From Brooklawnia sp032229645 (GTDB taxonomy: Bacteria > Actinomycetota > Actinomycetes > Propionibacteriales > Propionibacteriaceae): a DNA stretch of 64,000 bases. The notes beneath the pieces were generated by a model that saw nothing but the letters and a program-made list of their open reading frames with translations, did not search any database and was not told the origin of the DNA. Below, piece by piece: positions 43,228 through 51,700 of the stretch (positions are counted from its first letter, which is position 1; each line of letters opens with the position of its first letter). A program made the translations under genes and the position numbers. The DNA lies in assembly GCA_963722295.1 (NCBI GenBank), contig CAVRLB010000007.1:1-64000 (forward strand), in the 5' to 3' direction.

Positions 43228-43542
43228 ATGAGCACAGTAGCTGCGCTCCCATCCGAGGGAGCTTTTGCCCAGCAGGTCGCATCCGAGGTACGCGGCCTCA
43301 CTGCGAAGTTCAACATGACTCAGGCAGAACTGGCCGCTCTGCTGCATCTCTCTCAGGGGGCGGTCTCGAACCGTATGAGGGGCGCTCAGGCGTTCCAACT
43401 CCACGAGATCGAGATCATCGCGGGGTTCTTCTCAACGACTCCCGCGGTCGTCATGGGACACGCGACCGAGCCGCGTCCGGTGCGCCCACAGGGGCTCGAA
43501 CCCTGGACCCGCGGATTAAAAGTCCGCTGCTCTACCAACTGA
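43228..43542 (+). CDS. Repressor-like HTH protein whose gene spans attR
   Basis: A 104-residue XRE-type protein: the HTH is LTAKFNMTQAELAALLHLSQGAVSNRMRG (about residues 24-52), followed by FQLHEIEIIAGFFSTTP. From Pro84 the frame enters the attachment core and reads the tRNA gene antisense to a TGA at 43540-43542. In the excised circle the same frame continues from the core into 9824 and stops at 9943-9945, giving 137 residues with a different 40-residue tail. Start ATG 43228 fits the intergenic promoter. Probably the immunity or excision repressor. Confidence 0.8.
   Translation: MSTVAALPSEGAFAQQVASEVRGLTAKFNMTQAELAALLHLSQGAVSNRMRGAQAFQLHEIEIIAGFFSTTPAVVMGHATEPRPVRPQGLEPWTRGLKVRCSTN
43479..43519. 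repeat. attR, right attachment repeat
   Basis: A 41-bp core identical to 9783-9823, covering the 3' half of the intact tRNA-Lys gene from just past the discriminator base to the anticodon loop. The right-hand side restores a complete tRNA, so chromosome 5' tRNA sequence lies to its right and the ICE to its left. Confidence 0.93.
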
Positions 43543-43553
43543 GCTATAGGCGC
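43481..43553 (-). tRNA. tRNA-Lys (anticodon UUU)
   Basis: A 73-base cloverleaf read on the minus strand: acceptor GCGCCTA pairs with TGGGCGC, D-arm GCTC/GAGC, anticodon stem GCGGA/TCCGC enclosing CTTTTAA (anticodon TTT), T-arm CAGGG TTCGAGC CCCTG, and discriminator A. The terminal CCA is not fully encoded. It is the integration target of the ICE and remains intact. Confidence 0.96.
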
Positions 43554-43632
43554 TTTGACCAAGACAAGGTTAGCGGCATCGTCCGCAAGATGCACAGCGC
43601 GCGTCCACGTGCCGTCGCGCTAGGCTCGCGTC

Positions 43633-44418
43633 ATGGACCGCCGTATCCCCCTGGCCAGCGCACCCAATATGCGAGACCTCGGCGGCCTACCCGTAGATGG
43701 CGGCACGGTCCGCACGCACGAGATCTACCGCTCGACGATGCTCGCCGAACTCAGCGACGACGATCTTCGCACATTCAAAGAACTGGGCATCCATGTCGTC
43801 TACGACATGCGCACAAAGGGCGAACGAAGCGCCGCCCCCGACCGTCTACCTGCCGGCACCGAGATCGTCGGCCTCGATGTGCTCGCCGATCATTCGATGG
43901 ACCTCGCCGCCAATCTAGGTCAGCTCAGCAGCAACCCAGAGGCCCTCGCGGATGTCTTGGGCAGTGAACAGGCCGAGACGCTGATGGCGCAGACCTACCG
44001 CGATTTCATCAGCCTGCCATCCGCACGCCGGGCCTATCAGCGCTTCTTCCAGGGACTGGCCGACCCGGGCCGCGGGGGTGCGGCGCTCGTCCACTGCACT
44101 ACCGGCAAAGATCGCACCGGCTGGGCGGCTGCGTCTCTGCTGCTGCTCCTCGGTGCGGACGAGCAGACCGTGCGCGACGACTATCTGCAGACCAACACCG
44201 ATCTGTTGCCTGCCTTGCAACCGCTGATGGACATGGCCGCCGAACACGGAGTCGAACCCGATCTACTACTTCCGATCCTGGGCGTCCGGGAAGCCTATCT
44301 GGACGCGGCGCTCGACCAAATGGCGTCCCGATACGGCAGTATCGAGGACTATTTCACCGACGCCCTCAACCTGCAGGCATCTGACCTGGACGCCCTGCGC
44401 TCTCGGTTTATCTCCTAG
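43633..44418 (+). CDS. Tyrosine-protein phosphatase
   Basis: A 261-residue PtpB/LipA-like phosphatase. The N-terminal family motif NMRDLGGLPVDGG and YRSTMLAELSDDDL precede VVYDMRTKGER. The catalytic P-loop is HCTTGKDRTGW (Cys nucleophile, Lys and Asp typical of the atypical dual-specificity class), and the C-terminal helix domain contains ILGVREAYLDAAL. No signal peptide. It starts about 80 bases from the tRNA. It removes phosphate from Tyr or phosphoinositide-like substrates. Confidence 0.9.
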   Translation: MDRRIPLASAPNMRDLGGLPVDGGTVRTHEIYRSTMLAELSDDDLRTFKELGIHVVYDMRTKGERSAAPDRLPAGTEIVGLDVLADHSMDLAANLGQLSSNPEALADVLGSEQAETLMAQTYRDFISLPSARRAYQRFFQGLADPGRGGAALVHCTTGKDRTGWAAASLLLLLGADEQTVRDDYLQTNTDLLPALQPLMDMAAEHGVEPDLLLPILGVREAYLDAALDQMASRYGSIEDYFTDALNLQASDLDALRSRFIS

Positions 44419-44451
44419 TCACACCGCTAGGCTGCCTCGCACGGAAACAGA

Positions 44452-44496
44452 ACGGGCCGATCCGTCTCTCCCATCCGGAAAACGTGATCGGCCCGT
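44452..44496. terminator. Inverted repeat between convergent genes
   Basis: Perfect 11-bp arms ACGGGCCGATC (44452-44462) and GATCGGCCCGT (44486-44496) lie between the phosphatase gene and the convergent small membrane-protein gene. There is no T-run, so it would be a GC-rich or factor-assisted bidirectional terminator. Confidence 0.5.
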
Positions 44497-44528
44497 CGCC
44501 ATTGCGGGGGTCAGTTGAACTGCCGCAC

Positions 44529-44777
44529 TCAGCTGTTGCGGCGACGATTCAGGTACCAAGTCGCGCCGACCGACGCTCCGGCCACAGCGACCGCCAACGC
44601 GATCGCCTGCACCTCAACACTGGCGGTACCAATAACGCCCACCAGCAGCAAAAGAGCAGCAACAGCGAGACCGACATCGAACCAACGAAGGGTCGTCATC
44701 TCGCTCGGCTTGGCCGTTCCGTACCGCTTCACAGCCCGCGACTCGCTAACCACCGACGCTTGCACCAACGTTGCCAT
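44529..44777 (-). CDS. Small two-TM hypothetical protein
   Basis: An 82-residue protein with a soluble N-terminus (MATLVQASVVSESRAVKRYG) and two predicted membrane helices (FDVGLAVAALLLLVGVIGTA and VQAIALAVAVAGASVGATWYL) ending in basic residues (NRRRNS). Coding looks plausible, with GAAAGGGCTG upstream, but no family was recognised. Confidence 0.5.
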   Translation of the reverse strand: MATLVQASVVSESRAVKRYGTAKPSEMTTLRWFDVGLAVAALLLLVGVIGTASVEVQAIALAVAVAGASVGATWYLNRRRNS

Positions 44778-44942
44778 TTCACAGCCCTTTCACAAGAAAA
44801 CGCGGCCCCTTTCCTACGGGACCGCGTCGACTACGTATGGTCAGACCATACTCCGGAATGTAAGCGGAACAGCCTTTCGCAAGAGCTGCGCCGGCAACTG
44901 AGTTACCATCAATAGCATCGGCCCTAGCCAGCGCGTCAGCTG

Positions 44943-45773
44943 TCACGTTGCAGGCGATCGCAAGCACCAGTTGAACATCGCCTCGTGCTCGACAAGCATC
45001 CACTCTCGTCCGGGGCCATCGAGTCGGGCGTCGTTTATCGAACGACCGGTCGCCATGGACAGCAGATAGTCGTGGTCGCGCTCGAAACGCTCATGCACCT
45101 CGGTGATCCCACGGGCCACTGTGCCGTGTCCTGGAACCAGTGCCTCGCATTGATCGGCGAGCCGCGCGAGCTTACTGATCCCATCCCAGTAGTCATCGAG
45201 CGGGGCTGCCCCATTGAGATCGAGCAACGGCACCTCGTCGTCCGAACACATGTCTCCAGCGATCACCACGCCGTCGGCAGGCACCCGCAGCCCCAGATGC
45301 CCGGGCGCGTGCCCGTCATGGACGACGAACTCAACCTCCGGGCCATCCCAGCCGATTCGTCCGGCTACTGCCTCATCCGTCGCATCATCGCGCAACACGT
45401 AATCGGTCAACGGCAAGACACCGCCGAGCAGCGACAGCTCGCACTCCGGAACCTCCTCGGCCGCCTCGGCGCGAATCCCGCCCAGTCGACCGGTATCGGC
45501 GACCAATTCGCAGGCCCGCGCGGACGCCAGCCTGGGCGCTCGCCCGAGATCGGCGGCCCAGAGCAGATGATCCCAGTGCGGATGGGTGGAAACCGCCAGC
45601 GCGCAACCGCCGAACCGGTCGGCGAGCTGCGCAGCCAACGCCGCCAGCTCATCGCCATGAACTCCCGGATCAACCACCAAGGCCCCCGACGAACCAGTGA
45701 CCACTACGGTGTTCATCCGGCAGAAGCGGCTGGTGGCGATCCAGCAATGCTCGCTGAGTTGTTCCATCGTCAC
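44943..45773 (-). CDS. MBL-fold metallo-hydrolase
   Basis: A 276-residue metallo-beta-lactamase-fold enzyme. The metal motif THPHWDHLLW, VVHDGHAPGHLGL, GVVIAGDMCSDDEVP (metal-bridging Asp) and VPGHGTV are present in order. Length and motif spacing suit glyoxalase II-like or quorum-quenching-like hydrolases, and the substrate is not predictable. The start overlaps the stop of the upstream HAD gene by four bases, so they are co-expressed. Confidence 0.88.
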   Translation of the reverse strand: MTMEQLSEHCWIATSRFCRMNTVVVTGSSGALVVDPGVHGDELAALAAQLADRFGGCALAVSTHPHWDHLLWAADLGRAPRLASARACELVADTGRLGGIRAEAAEEVPECELSLLGGVLPLTDYVLRDDATDEAVAGRIGWDGPEVEFVVHDGHAPGHLGLRVPADGVVIAGDMCSDDEVPLLDLNGAAPLDDYWDGISKLARLADQCEALVPGHGTVARGITEVHERFERDHDYLLSMATGRSINDARLDGPGREWMLVEHEAMFNWCLRSPAT

Positions 45774-46585
45774 ATCGGATCAGACGGGAAAAGCTCATCC
45801 AGGACATCGGCCACGCCGCACTCGCTGCTCGGGGCAGTGACCTGATCAACAATCTCAAGCAACTCGCGGACGCCATCGGCCACGGCCACCGAATGCCCCG
45901 CCACTTTCATCATCGGGATGTCGTTGAAGTTGTCGCCGAACGCAACCACCTCGTCGAGCGGAACACCGATTGCCTCGCACAGCCCCCGCAGCGCGTGCCC
46001 CTTGTCCACCCCCTTGGCAGTGAACTCCATCAAGAAGTCCGCCGACAGCATGACCTCGGCCTCGTCCGCGAATTCGCTTCTCAGCCGCTCACACAATGGC
46101 TTGAGCAACGCATTCTCACCGCCGATCAGCAGCTTGGCCGGGACAAAGTCCAAGGCATCGAAACCGCCGACCAGGAGCGGCGCGAGATCGTTTGATTCGG
46201 CCTCGAAGCGCACCGCAAAATCCTCCGGCCGGTCGGTCCACAGCTGATCATGATGGTGAACCATGACCGCGGCCCCAGCCTCGGCGCAGATCCGGGCCGC
46301 CCGAGCAGCCAAATCGGGATCGAGTTGATGGGAGAACAAGACCTCATCGTCCCAAGCACGGACCGCCAGCGCCCCGTTCAGGGCAATCAGGTAGAGCCCG
46401 TCCAGACTGATCCCGTTGCGCCTCAGTTGTACTCGTAAGCCGTGGACGCTGCGCCCCGAGACGACCACCATCGCGACCCCGTCGGCCCGGATGCGATCCA
46501 GCGCTGCCTTGGTCCGTTCAGGAATCGTGTCGCCAAGCGGTACGAGTGTGTCGTCCCAGTCACTGGCAGCCATCGAATAACTCAA
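45770..46585 (-). CDS. Cof-type HAD phosphatase
   Basis: A 271-residue haloacid-dehalogenase-family hydrolase with a C2 cap. Motif I is SDWDDTLVPLG (Asp-x-Asp-Asp instead of the usual Asp-x-Asp-Gly), motif II is VVVSGRS, motif III is AKGVDKGHAL, and motif IV is VVAFGDNFNDIPMM. It dephosphorylates small metabolites such as sugar phosphates or flavin precursors. The TTG at 46585 has AAGGAG nearby. ATG 46573 would give MAASDWDDT. Confidence 0.9.
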   Translation of the reverse strand: MSYSMAASDWDDTLVPLGDTIPERTKAALDRIRADGVAMVVVSGRSVHGLRVQLRRNGISLDGLYLIALNGALAVRAWDDEVLFSHQLDPDLAARAARICAEAGAAVMVHHHDQLWTDRPEDFAVRFEAESNDLAPLLVGGFDALDFVPAKLLIGGENALLKPLCERLRSEFADEAEVMLSADFLMEFTAKGVDKGHALRGLCEAIGVPLDEVVAFGDNFNDIPMMKVAGHSVAVADGVRELLEIVDQVTAPSSECGVADVLDELFPSDPM

Positions 46586-46764
46586 GCCCCTGTTCTCCTT
46601 CCACGAGCCTCATTGCCTCTCCCATCGTTGCAGATTATGTCGGTGCGAGCCTTTTGAGGACCACTCGACGCGCCAATTCATCGTCAGGCCCTAAGCTGTT
46701 GAGCGTGGACAGGCCCGCGAATGCCACCGCCTGACAAGGTGTCATCTCACTTAGGAGCGCAGAA

Positions 46765-48135
46765 ATGACCGACCCCGCCCTCGACGCCGCGATAGCCAAG
46801 CTCACTGCCGACGGCGCTGCACCCTCGGTTATCGCGTCGTTCATCGATCGCTTCAACCGGCTAGCGAGCGGCGAGACCGGCTACGTGCACGAGGCCGATC
46901 TCGAACCGCTGACCGATCCGCCGATGCTGGCCGACCAAACTCTCGATGACGCGGCGATGCAGGCACTTGCGCAGACCGCGGTGGTGCGGCTCAATGGCGG
47001 CCTTGGTACCTCCATGGGCCTTGCCGGCCCCAAATGCCTGATCCCGGTACGCGACGGCCTGACCTTCCTCGACATCGTGGTTCGCCAGATCTTAGCGCTG
47101 CGCGAAGCCCACGATGTCAGGCTCCCCCTGCTGCTGATGAACAGCTTTAACACGTCGGAAGCCTCCCTGAAAGCCCTCGAACAATACCCGCAGCTGCCGG
47201 TCGGCGACCTGCCGTTGGAGTTCGTCCAAAGCCGCGAACCGAAGCTGCTGGACGATACCCGGATGCCTGCGGCGTGGCCCGCCAATCCCGATCTCGAATG
47301 GTGCCCGCCCGGCCATGGCGACTTCTATCCGTCGCTGTATGCCAGCGGCCTGATCACCAAGCTGCTGGACGAGGGCTTCCGCTACCTCTTCGTTGCGAAC
47401 ATCGACAATCTGGGCGCGGTACCCGATCCCCGGCTGGCGGGCTGGTTCGCGGCCAGCGGCGCCCCCTATGCGGCCGAAATCAGCGAGCGCACCGATATGG
47501 ACCGCAAGGGCGGTCACCTGGCTCACCGCATCGCCGATGGACGCCTCGTGCTGCGTGACACCGCACAGGTGAGCCCCGACGAGATGGACTCCTTCATCGA
47601 CATCGTCAAGCACCCGTGGACGCACACCAACAATCTGTGGCTCGATCTGCGACAGGTCGCCGCCGTCTTGGACGCGAACGAGGGCATGCTCTCGCTGCCG
47701 CTGATCATCAACAAGAAGACCGTTGACCCGGCCGATGCGACCTCACCCGCAGTTGTTCAACTGGAAGGCGCGATGGGCGCGGCGGTCGAGGTCTTCGATG
47801 GTGCGCAGGCTATCGGAGTACCGCGCAGCCGCTTCTTGCCGGTCAAGGCGACCGCCGATCTGCTCATCTTGCGCAGCGACATCTACGAGTTCACCGACGA
47901 CGCCCGGTTGATCGGACGCGCCAGCAGTCCTGTCGTCCGCCTCGATCCCGACTTTTTCAAGTTGATCGACGACTTCGAGGCCCGCTTCCCCGCCGGTCCC
48001 CCGTCGCTGGTCGAGGCGACATCGCTGCACGTCACCGGCGATTTCACCTTCGGCAAGGGAGTGGTCGTACGCGGCGATGCGGTGCTGTCCACCGACACTC
48101 CGCAGTCGATTCCGGACGGCACCGTCGTCGACTGA
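46765..48135 (+). CDS. UTP-glucose-1-phosphate uridylyltransferase, UGP1 type
   Basis: A 456-residue enzyme of the eukaryotic-type UDP-sugar pyrophosphorylase family, not the short bacterial GalU. Motifs seen: VVRLNGGLGTSMGLAGPKCLIPVRDGLTFLD (nucleotide-binding loop and Lys), LLLMNSFNTSEAS, PPGHGDFYPSLYASG, LFVANIDNLGAVPD and a C-terminal beta-helix portion ending in the HVTGDFTFGKGVVVRGD repeat. It makes UDP-glucose from UTP and glucose-1-phosphate. ATG 46765 has AGGAG upstream. Confidence 0.92.
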   Translation: MTDPALDAAIAKLTADGAAPSVIASFIDRFNRLASGETGYVHEADLEPLTDPPMLADQTLDDAAMQALAQTAVVRLNGGLGTSMGLAGPKCLIPVRDGLTFLDIVVRQILALREAHDVRLPLLLMNSFNTSEASLKALEQYPQLPVGDLPLEFVQSREPKLLDDTRMPAAWPANPDLEWCPPGHGDFYPSLYASGLITKLLDEGFRYLFVANIDNLGAVPDPRLAGWFAASGAPYAAEISERTDMDRKGGHLAHRIADGRLVLRDTAQVSPDEMDSFIDIVKHPWTHTNNLWLDLRQVAAVLDANEGMLSLPLIINKKTVDPADATSPAVVQLEGAMGAAVEVFDGAQAIGVPRSRFLPVKATADLLILRSDIYEFTDDARLIGRASSPVVRLDPDFFKLIDDFEARFPAGPPSLVEATSLHVTGDFTFGKGVVVRGDAVLSTDTPQSIPDGTVVD

Positions 48136-48150
48136 CCCACCTCTCGGCGG

Positions 48151-48179
48151 TTGACAGCCCGCGGAACCAGACCTAGAAT
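48151..48179 (+). promoter_or_regulatory. Sigma-70-type promoter of the beta-glucoside operon
   Basis: A perfect -35 TTGACA (48151-48156), a 17-base spacer and a -10 TAGAAT (48174-48179). Transcription would begin near 48186, about 20 bases before the RAT site, and give a leader of about 125 bases before the PTS gene. Confidence 0.85.
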
Positions 48180-48206
48180 TCAAGCCGAAGACACAGTCTT
48201 CATCCA

Positions 48207-48231
48207 GGGTTGTTACTTTCGAGGCAAGACC
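48207..48231 (+). promoter_or_regulatory. Ribonucleic antiterminator (RAT) site
   Basis: GGGTTGTTACTTTCGAGGCAAGACC matches the pattern of BglG/LicT/SacY RAT sites (GGxTTGTTACT...GGCAAxACC). Its last bases form the left arm of the following terminator, so folding of the RAT hairpin excludes the terminator. The cognate antiterminator is encoded at 51701. Confidence 0.88.
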
Positions 48232-48282
48232 TGAGACACTCCCGCGCAAACTCGCGCGGTGACGGTCTCAGGTCTTTTTTTG
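48226..48282 (+). terminator. Conditional leader terminator
   Basis: Arms AAGACCTGAGAC (48226-48237) and GTCTCAGGTCTT (48265-48276) are perfectly complementary, enclose an inner CCGCGC/GCGCGG stem, and run directly into a T-tract. It overlaps the RAT site by six bases, the arrangement of mutually exclusive antitermination. Confidence 0.92.
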
Positions 48283-48311
48283 TCTTCTGACGGTTTTTCA
48301 AGGAGGAACGG

Positions 48312-50207
48312 ATGGCTAAGCCTGATTTCCAGCAAGTGGCCGTACAGGTGCTGGACGGGGTCGGCGGCAAGGAGAACGTTGCCAGCGCCGCACACTGCAT
48401 CACCCGGCTGCGGCTGAAGCTCAAGGACACCAGCAAGGCCGACAAGGCCAAGATCGAGGCGATCAACGGCGTGTTGTCGGTGGTGGAGGCCGGCGGGCAG
48501 TACCAGGTGGTCATCGGGGACGATGTGCCGGTGGTCTACGACCACTTCGTCCAGGCAACCGGCATCGCCGGGGGCGGCGAGGTCGCTGCCGACGACGACG
48601 CTCCCAAGGGCAGCCTGCTCACCCAGTTCATCGAACTCATCTCGAGTATCTTCCTGCCGATCTTGTGGCCGTTGGCAGGCATCGCATTGCTGAAGGCTTT
48701 CTTGTCGATGGCGGCCCAGTTTGCCTGGCTGGATGCCGCAGGCAGCACGTTTACAATCTTGAACGCCACCGCCGACGCCGTCTTCTACTTCCTGCCGCTT
48801 TTCCTGGCGATCACCGCAGCGAAGCGCTTCAAGGCCAACCAGTTCACCGCGATGGCAATCGCCGGGGCCCTGGTCTATCCCTCGATCGTCGCCCTTACCG
48901 GCGCCACCGAGCCGGTCACCTTCTTCGGCATCCCGGTCGTCATGATGAGCTACAGCTCGTCGGTCATCCCAATCGTCTTCGCGGTCTGGATTCAGGGCCA
49001 CCTGGAAAGAGTGCTGACCAAGGCGCTGCCGGGGATGATCCGGAACTTCATGGTTCCGCTGATCACAGCACTGGTGATGGTTCCGCTCACTCTCATCGTT
49101 GTCGGCCCGATCACCACCATCGTCGCGGGTGGCATCTCGGCGGGCGTCCAGTTCCTCTTCGTCCATGCGCCGTGGGCAGCAGGCGCGGTCGTGGGCGGCC
49201 TGTGGCAGGTATTGGTGATCTTCGGTCTCCACTGGGGCATGGTGCCGGTGATGATCAACGACCTCGGCACCCTCGGATACTCGCTGCTGGCCGGGCCGAT
49301 TCCGGCGGCGGTGCTTGCTCAGTCCGGCTCCGCCATCGCCGTTGCCATCCGCACCAAGTCGAAGACGCGCCGCGAAGTGGCACTGCCGGGCGCGGTTTCG
49401 GGCATCCTCGCCGGCGTTACCGAGCCGATCATCTACGGCGTGAACCTGCCCATGAAGCGGCCGTTCTACTTCGGTCTTGCCGGTGGCGCCATTGGCGGCA
49501 TGATCTCGGCGATCGGCGGAGCCGCGTCCAGCACGTTCGTCATCCCCTCCTTGCTGGCGCTACCCGCCTATCTGGGCCAAGGCAGCTTCGTGATGCTGCT
49601 CATCGGCATCGCGGTCGGCATGGCGGTCGCCTTCCTGCTGACCCTGCTGTTCGGTGTGGACAGCAAGAACGATGCCGCCGATTCGATTAAGGCCGAAGCG
49701 GTCCTTGAGCACGAAACCACCGTCGAAGCAGTAGCCCCGGTCCTCACCGGCGTGACCACCACCATCTCCAGCCCGGTCAACGGCGAACTCATCGCCCTGG
49801 CCGACGTACCGGACAAGGTCTTCGCCTCCGGCGTGCTCGGCACAGGTGTCGGGATTATCCCCTCGGACGGCCATTTCATCACGCCGGTCTCGGGCACCGT
49901 GGTCACGGTCTTCCCGACCGGCCACGCCTACGGCATCAAATCCGACACCGGCGTCGAAGTGCTCGTCCACATCGGCATCGACACCGTCTCGATGAAGGGC
50001 GATGGGTTCACCGCCGCCGTCACCAAGGGACAGCACGTCAACCTCGGCGACACCCTCGCCGAAGTCGACCTCGCCAAGATCACGGACGCCGGCTTCGATC
50101 CGACGACGATCATGGTCATCACGAACACGAAGGCTCTCGGCACTATCACGCCGGAGTCCGCCGGCCGGGTCGCCGCGAGCGACGCCGCACTGACGATCGA
50201 GGCCTGA
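48312..50207 (+). CDS. bglF: Beta-glucoside PTS transporter EIIBCA
   Basis: A 631-residue phosphotransferase permease that imports and phosphorylates beta-glucosides. Domains run B-C-A: EIIB with Cys29 in AAHCITRLRL, EIIC with about ten membrane segments (residues 105-450, including GVTEPIIYGVNLPMKRP), and EIIA with PVNGELIALADVPDKVF and the phosphorylated His near 553 in VEVLVHIGIDTV. AAGGAGGA precedes the ATG. It is the first gene of an antitermination-controlled operon. Cellobiose or aryl-beta-glucosides are likely substrates. Confidence 0.95.
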   Translation: MAKPDFQQVAVQVLDGVGGKENVASAAHCITRLRLKLKDTSKADKAKIEAINGVLSVVEAGGQYQVVIGDDVPVVYDHFVQATGIAGGGEVAADDDAPKGSLLTQFIELISSIFLPILWPLAGIALLKAFLSMAAQFAWLDAAGSTFTILNATADAVFYFLPLFLAITAAKRFKANQFTAMAIAGALVYPSIVALTGATEPVTFFGIPVVMMSYSSSVIPIVFAVWIQGHLERVLTKALPGMIRNFMVPLITALVMVPLTLIVVGPITTIVAGGISAGVQFLFVHAPWAAGAVVGGLWQVLVIFGLHWGMVPVMINDLGTLGYSLLAGPIPAAVLAQSGSAIAVAIRTKSKTRREVALPGAVSGILAGVTEPIIYGVNLPMKRPFYFGLAGGAIGGMISAIGGAASSTFVIPSLLALPAYLGQGSFVMLLIGIAVGMAVAFLLTLLFGVDSKNDAADSIKAEAVLEHETTVEAVAPVLTGVTTTISSPVNGELIALADVPDKVFASGVLGTGVGIIPSDGHFITPVSGTVVTVFPTGHAYGIKSDTGVEVLVHIGIDTVSMKGDGFTAAVTKGQHVNLGDTLAEVDLAKITDAGFDPTTIMVITNTKALGTITPESAGRVAASDAALTIEA

Positions 50208-50212
50208 GACTC

Positions 50213-51619
50213 ATGCGCTATGACAGACTCTCCGCATTCCCCGACGGTTTCCTCTGGGGCGGATCGACCTCCGCCTATCAAGTCGAGGGCGCATGGGACG
50301 CCGATGGCAAAGGTCCTTCGGTGATCGACGTGAACGGCCACACCAAGCCGGGCATCGCCGACTTCACCGTCTGCTCCGACCATTACCATCACGTGACCGA
50401 GGACGTCGCACTCTTCGCCGAGATGGGGCTCAAGTCATATCGTTTCTCGATCGCTTGGACGCGGATCGTCCCCGACGGCGATGGCAAGATCAACCAGGCC
50501 GGCATCGACTTCTACCACCGGCTGATCGATGAGCTCCTCGCGCACGGCATCGAGCCGATCGTGACCATGTATCACTTCGACCTGCCCGCGGCGCTGGACG
50601 CGAAGGGCGGCTGGCAGAACCGGGAGACGGTTGCGGCATTCGACCGCTTCGCGAAGATCCTGTTCACCGAATACGGCTCGAAAGTCACCTACTGGTTGAC
50701 GATCAACGAGCAGAACATGATGATTCTGGTCGGCGAGGCGATCGGCACGGTCAAACCGGGCAGCCCGAGGTCGGCGCTTTACCAAGCCAATCACCATATG
50801 ATGCTGGCCCAGGCGAAGGCGATCCTGGCCTGCCACCAGATGCTGCCGGCCGCCAAGATCGGGCCCGCACCGAATATCGCCCTGACATATCCGGCGACCT
50901 GCGACCCGGAGGATGTGCTGGCTGCGGACGACGTCAACTCGATCCGTAACTGGTTCTATCTGGACGCGTCGGTCCGGGGCATCTACAACACGGTGGCCTG
51001 GCGCTATCTCGAAGAACTCGGGGCAACCCCGCAGCTCGAAGACGGTGATATGGACCTGCTCGCCGAAGCCAAGCCGGATTTCATCGCGTTCAATTACTAC
51101 ACGTCGATGACCGTGGCCAAGCCGCTGCCCAGCGATGAGCCGATCCCCGGAAGTTCGGATCAGCAACTCTTCTCAGGCGAGAAGGACGTCTTTCTGGGTG
51201 TGCGCAACGAGCATCTACCGCACACCGATTTCGGCTGGGAAATGGATCCGATAGGTTTCCGCAACACCTTCCGGGCCTTGTGGGATCGCTACCACCTGCC
51301 GCTGCTGGTCACCGAGAACGGATTGGGCGCCTACGACAGGCTGGAAAACGGTGCGGTGCACGATACGTACCGCATCAACTACCTGCGCGATCACATCGAA
51401 CAGATTCGGCTCGCGATCAGCGACGGCGTCGAGGTGATGGGCTACAACCCGTGGTCGGCGATCGACCTTGTCTCCACACACCAGGGCGTGGCCAAGCGAT
51501 ACGGATTCATCTTCGTCAACCGCGACGAGGACGATCTGTTGGATCTGGCCCGCTACCGCAAAGACAGTTTCTACTGGTATCGCAACGCCATCGCCAGCAA
51601 CGGCGCAGATCTCGGCTGA
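50213..51619 (+). CDS. GH1 6-phospho-beta-glucosidase (first copy)
   Basis: A 468-residue family 1 glycosidase, five bases after the PTS gene. N-terminal FPDGFLWGGSTSAYQVEGAW, acid/base Glu in YWLTINEQN, nucleophile Glu in LLVTENGLGAYD, and a C-terminal KRYGFIFVNRDE with the Ser/Lys-Tyr region that in phospho-glycosidases binds the 6-phosphate. It cleaves the phosphorylated disaccharide delivered by the PTS into glucose and glucose-6-phosphate in the cytosol. Confidence 0.93.
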   Translation: MRYDRLSAFPDGFLWGGSTSAYQVEGAWDADGKGPSVIDVNGHTKPGIADFTVCSDHYHHVTEDVALFAEMGLKSYRFSIAWTRIVPDGDGKINQAGIDFYHRLIDELLAHGIEPIVTMYHFDLPAALDAKGGWQNRETVAAFDRFAKILFTEYGSKVTYWLTINEQNMMILVGEAIGTVKPGSPRSALYQANHHMMLAQAKAILACHQMLPAAKIGPAPNIALTYPATCDPEDVLAADDVNSIRNWFYLDASVRGIYNTVAWRYLEELGATPQLEDGDMDLLAEAKPDFIAFNYYTSMTVAKPLPSDEPIPGSSDQQLFSGEKDVFLGVRNEHLPHTDFGWEMDPIGFRNTFRALWDRYHLPLLVTENGLGAYDRLENGAVHDTYRINYLRDHIEQIRLAISDGVEVMGYNPWSAIDLVSTHQGVAKRYGFIFVNRDEDDLLDLARYRKDSFYWYRNAIASNGADLG

Positions 51620-51700
51620 TCCGCACGTCGTCCGGTGGACGCCTACCAGGAACGGGGAGCGTCCACTACGCTGAATTTAGTCATGACAAGGGAAGATCAC

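Larger units (their letters stand above)
9783..43519. mobile_element. Integrative and conjugative element in tRNA-Lys
   Basis: A 33.7-kb element between 41-bp identical direct repeats (9783-9823 and 43479-43519) that equal the 3' end of the tRNA-Lys gene up to the anticodon loop. It encodes a tyrosine integrase beside the left repeat, ParA, a type IV secretion operon (VirB4-like ATPase, coupling protein, M23 hydrolase, TrbL-like protein), an HUH relaxase with MobC-like partner, replication-initiator-like proteins and regulators at the right end. The transfer genes look intact, so it may still be mobile. An IS256-family insertion and several decayed genes show remodelling. Confidence 0.93.

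Noticed and set aside
43485..43542. Treating the C-terminal 20 codons of the HTH gene as an artefact and moving the stop upstream
   Set aside because: No earlier stop exists in frame. The frame stays open in both integrated and circular states, so it was kept and made a finding.
44779..44840. Inverted repeat ACGCGGCCC...GGACCGCGT as a riboswitch
   Set aside because: Short imperfect stem upstream of a small membrane protein. No conserved riboswitch core is visible.
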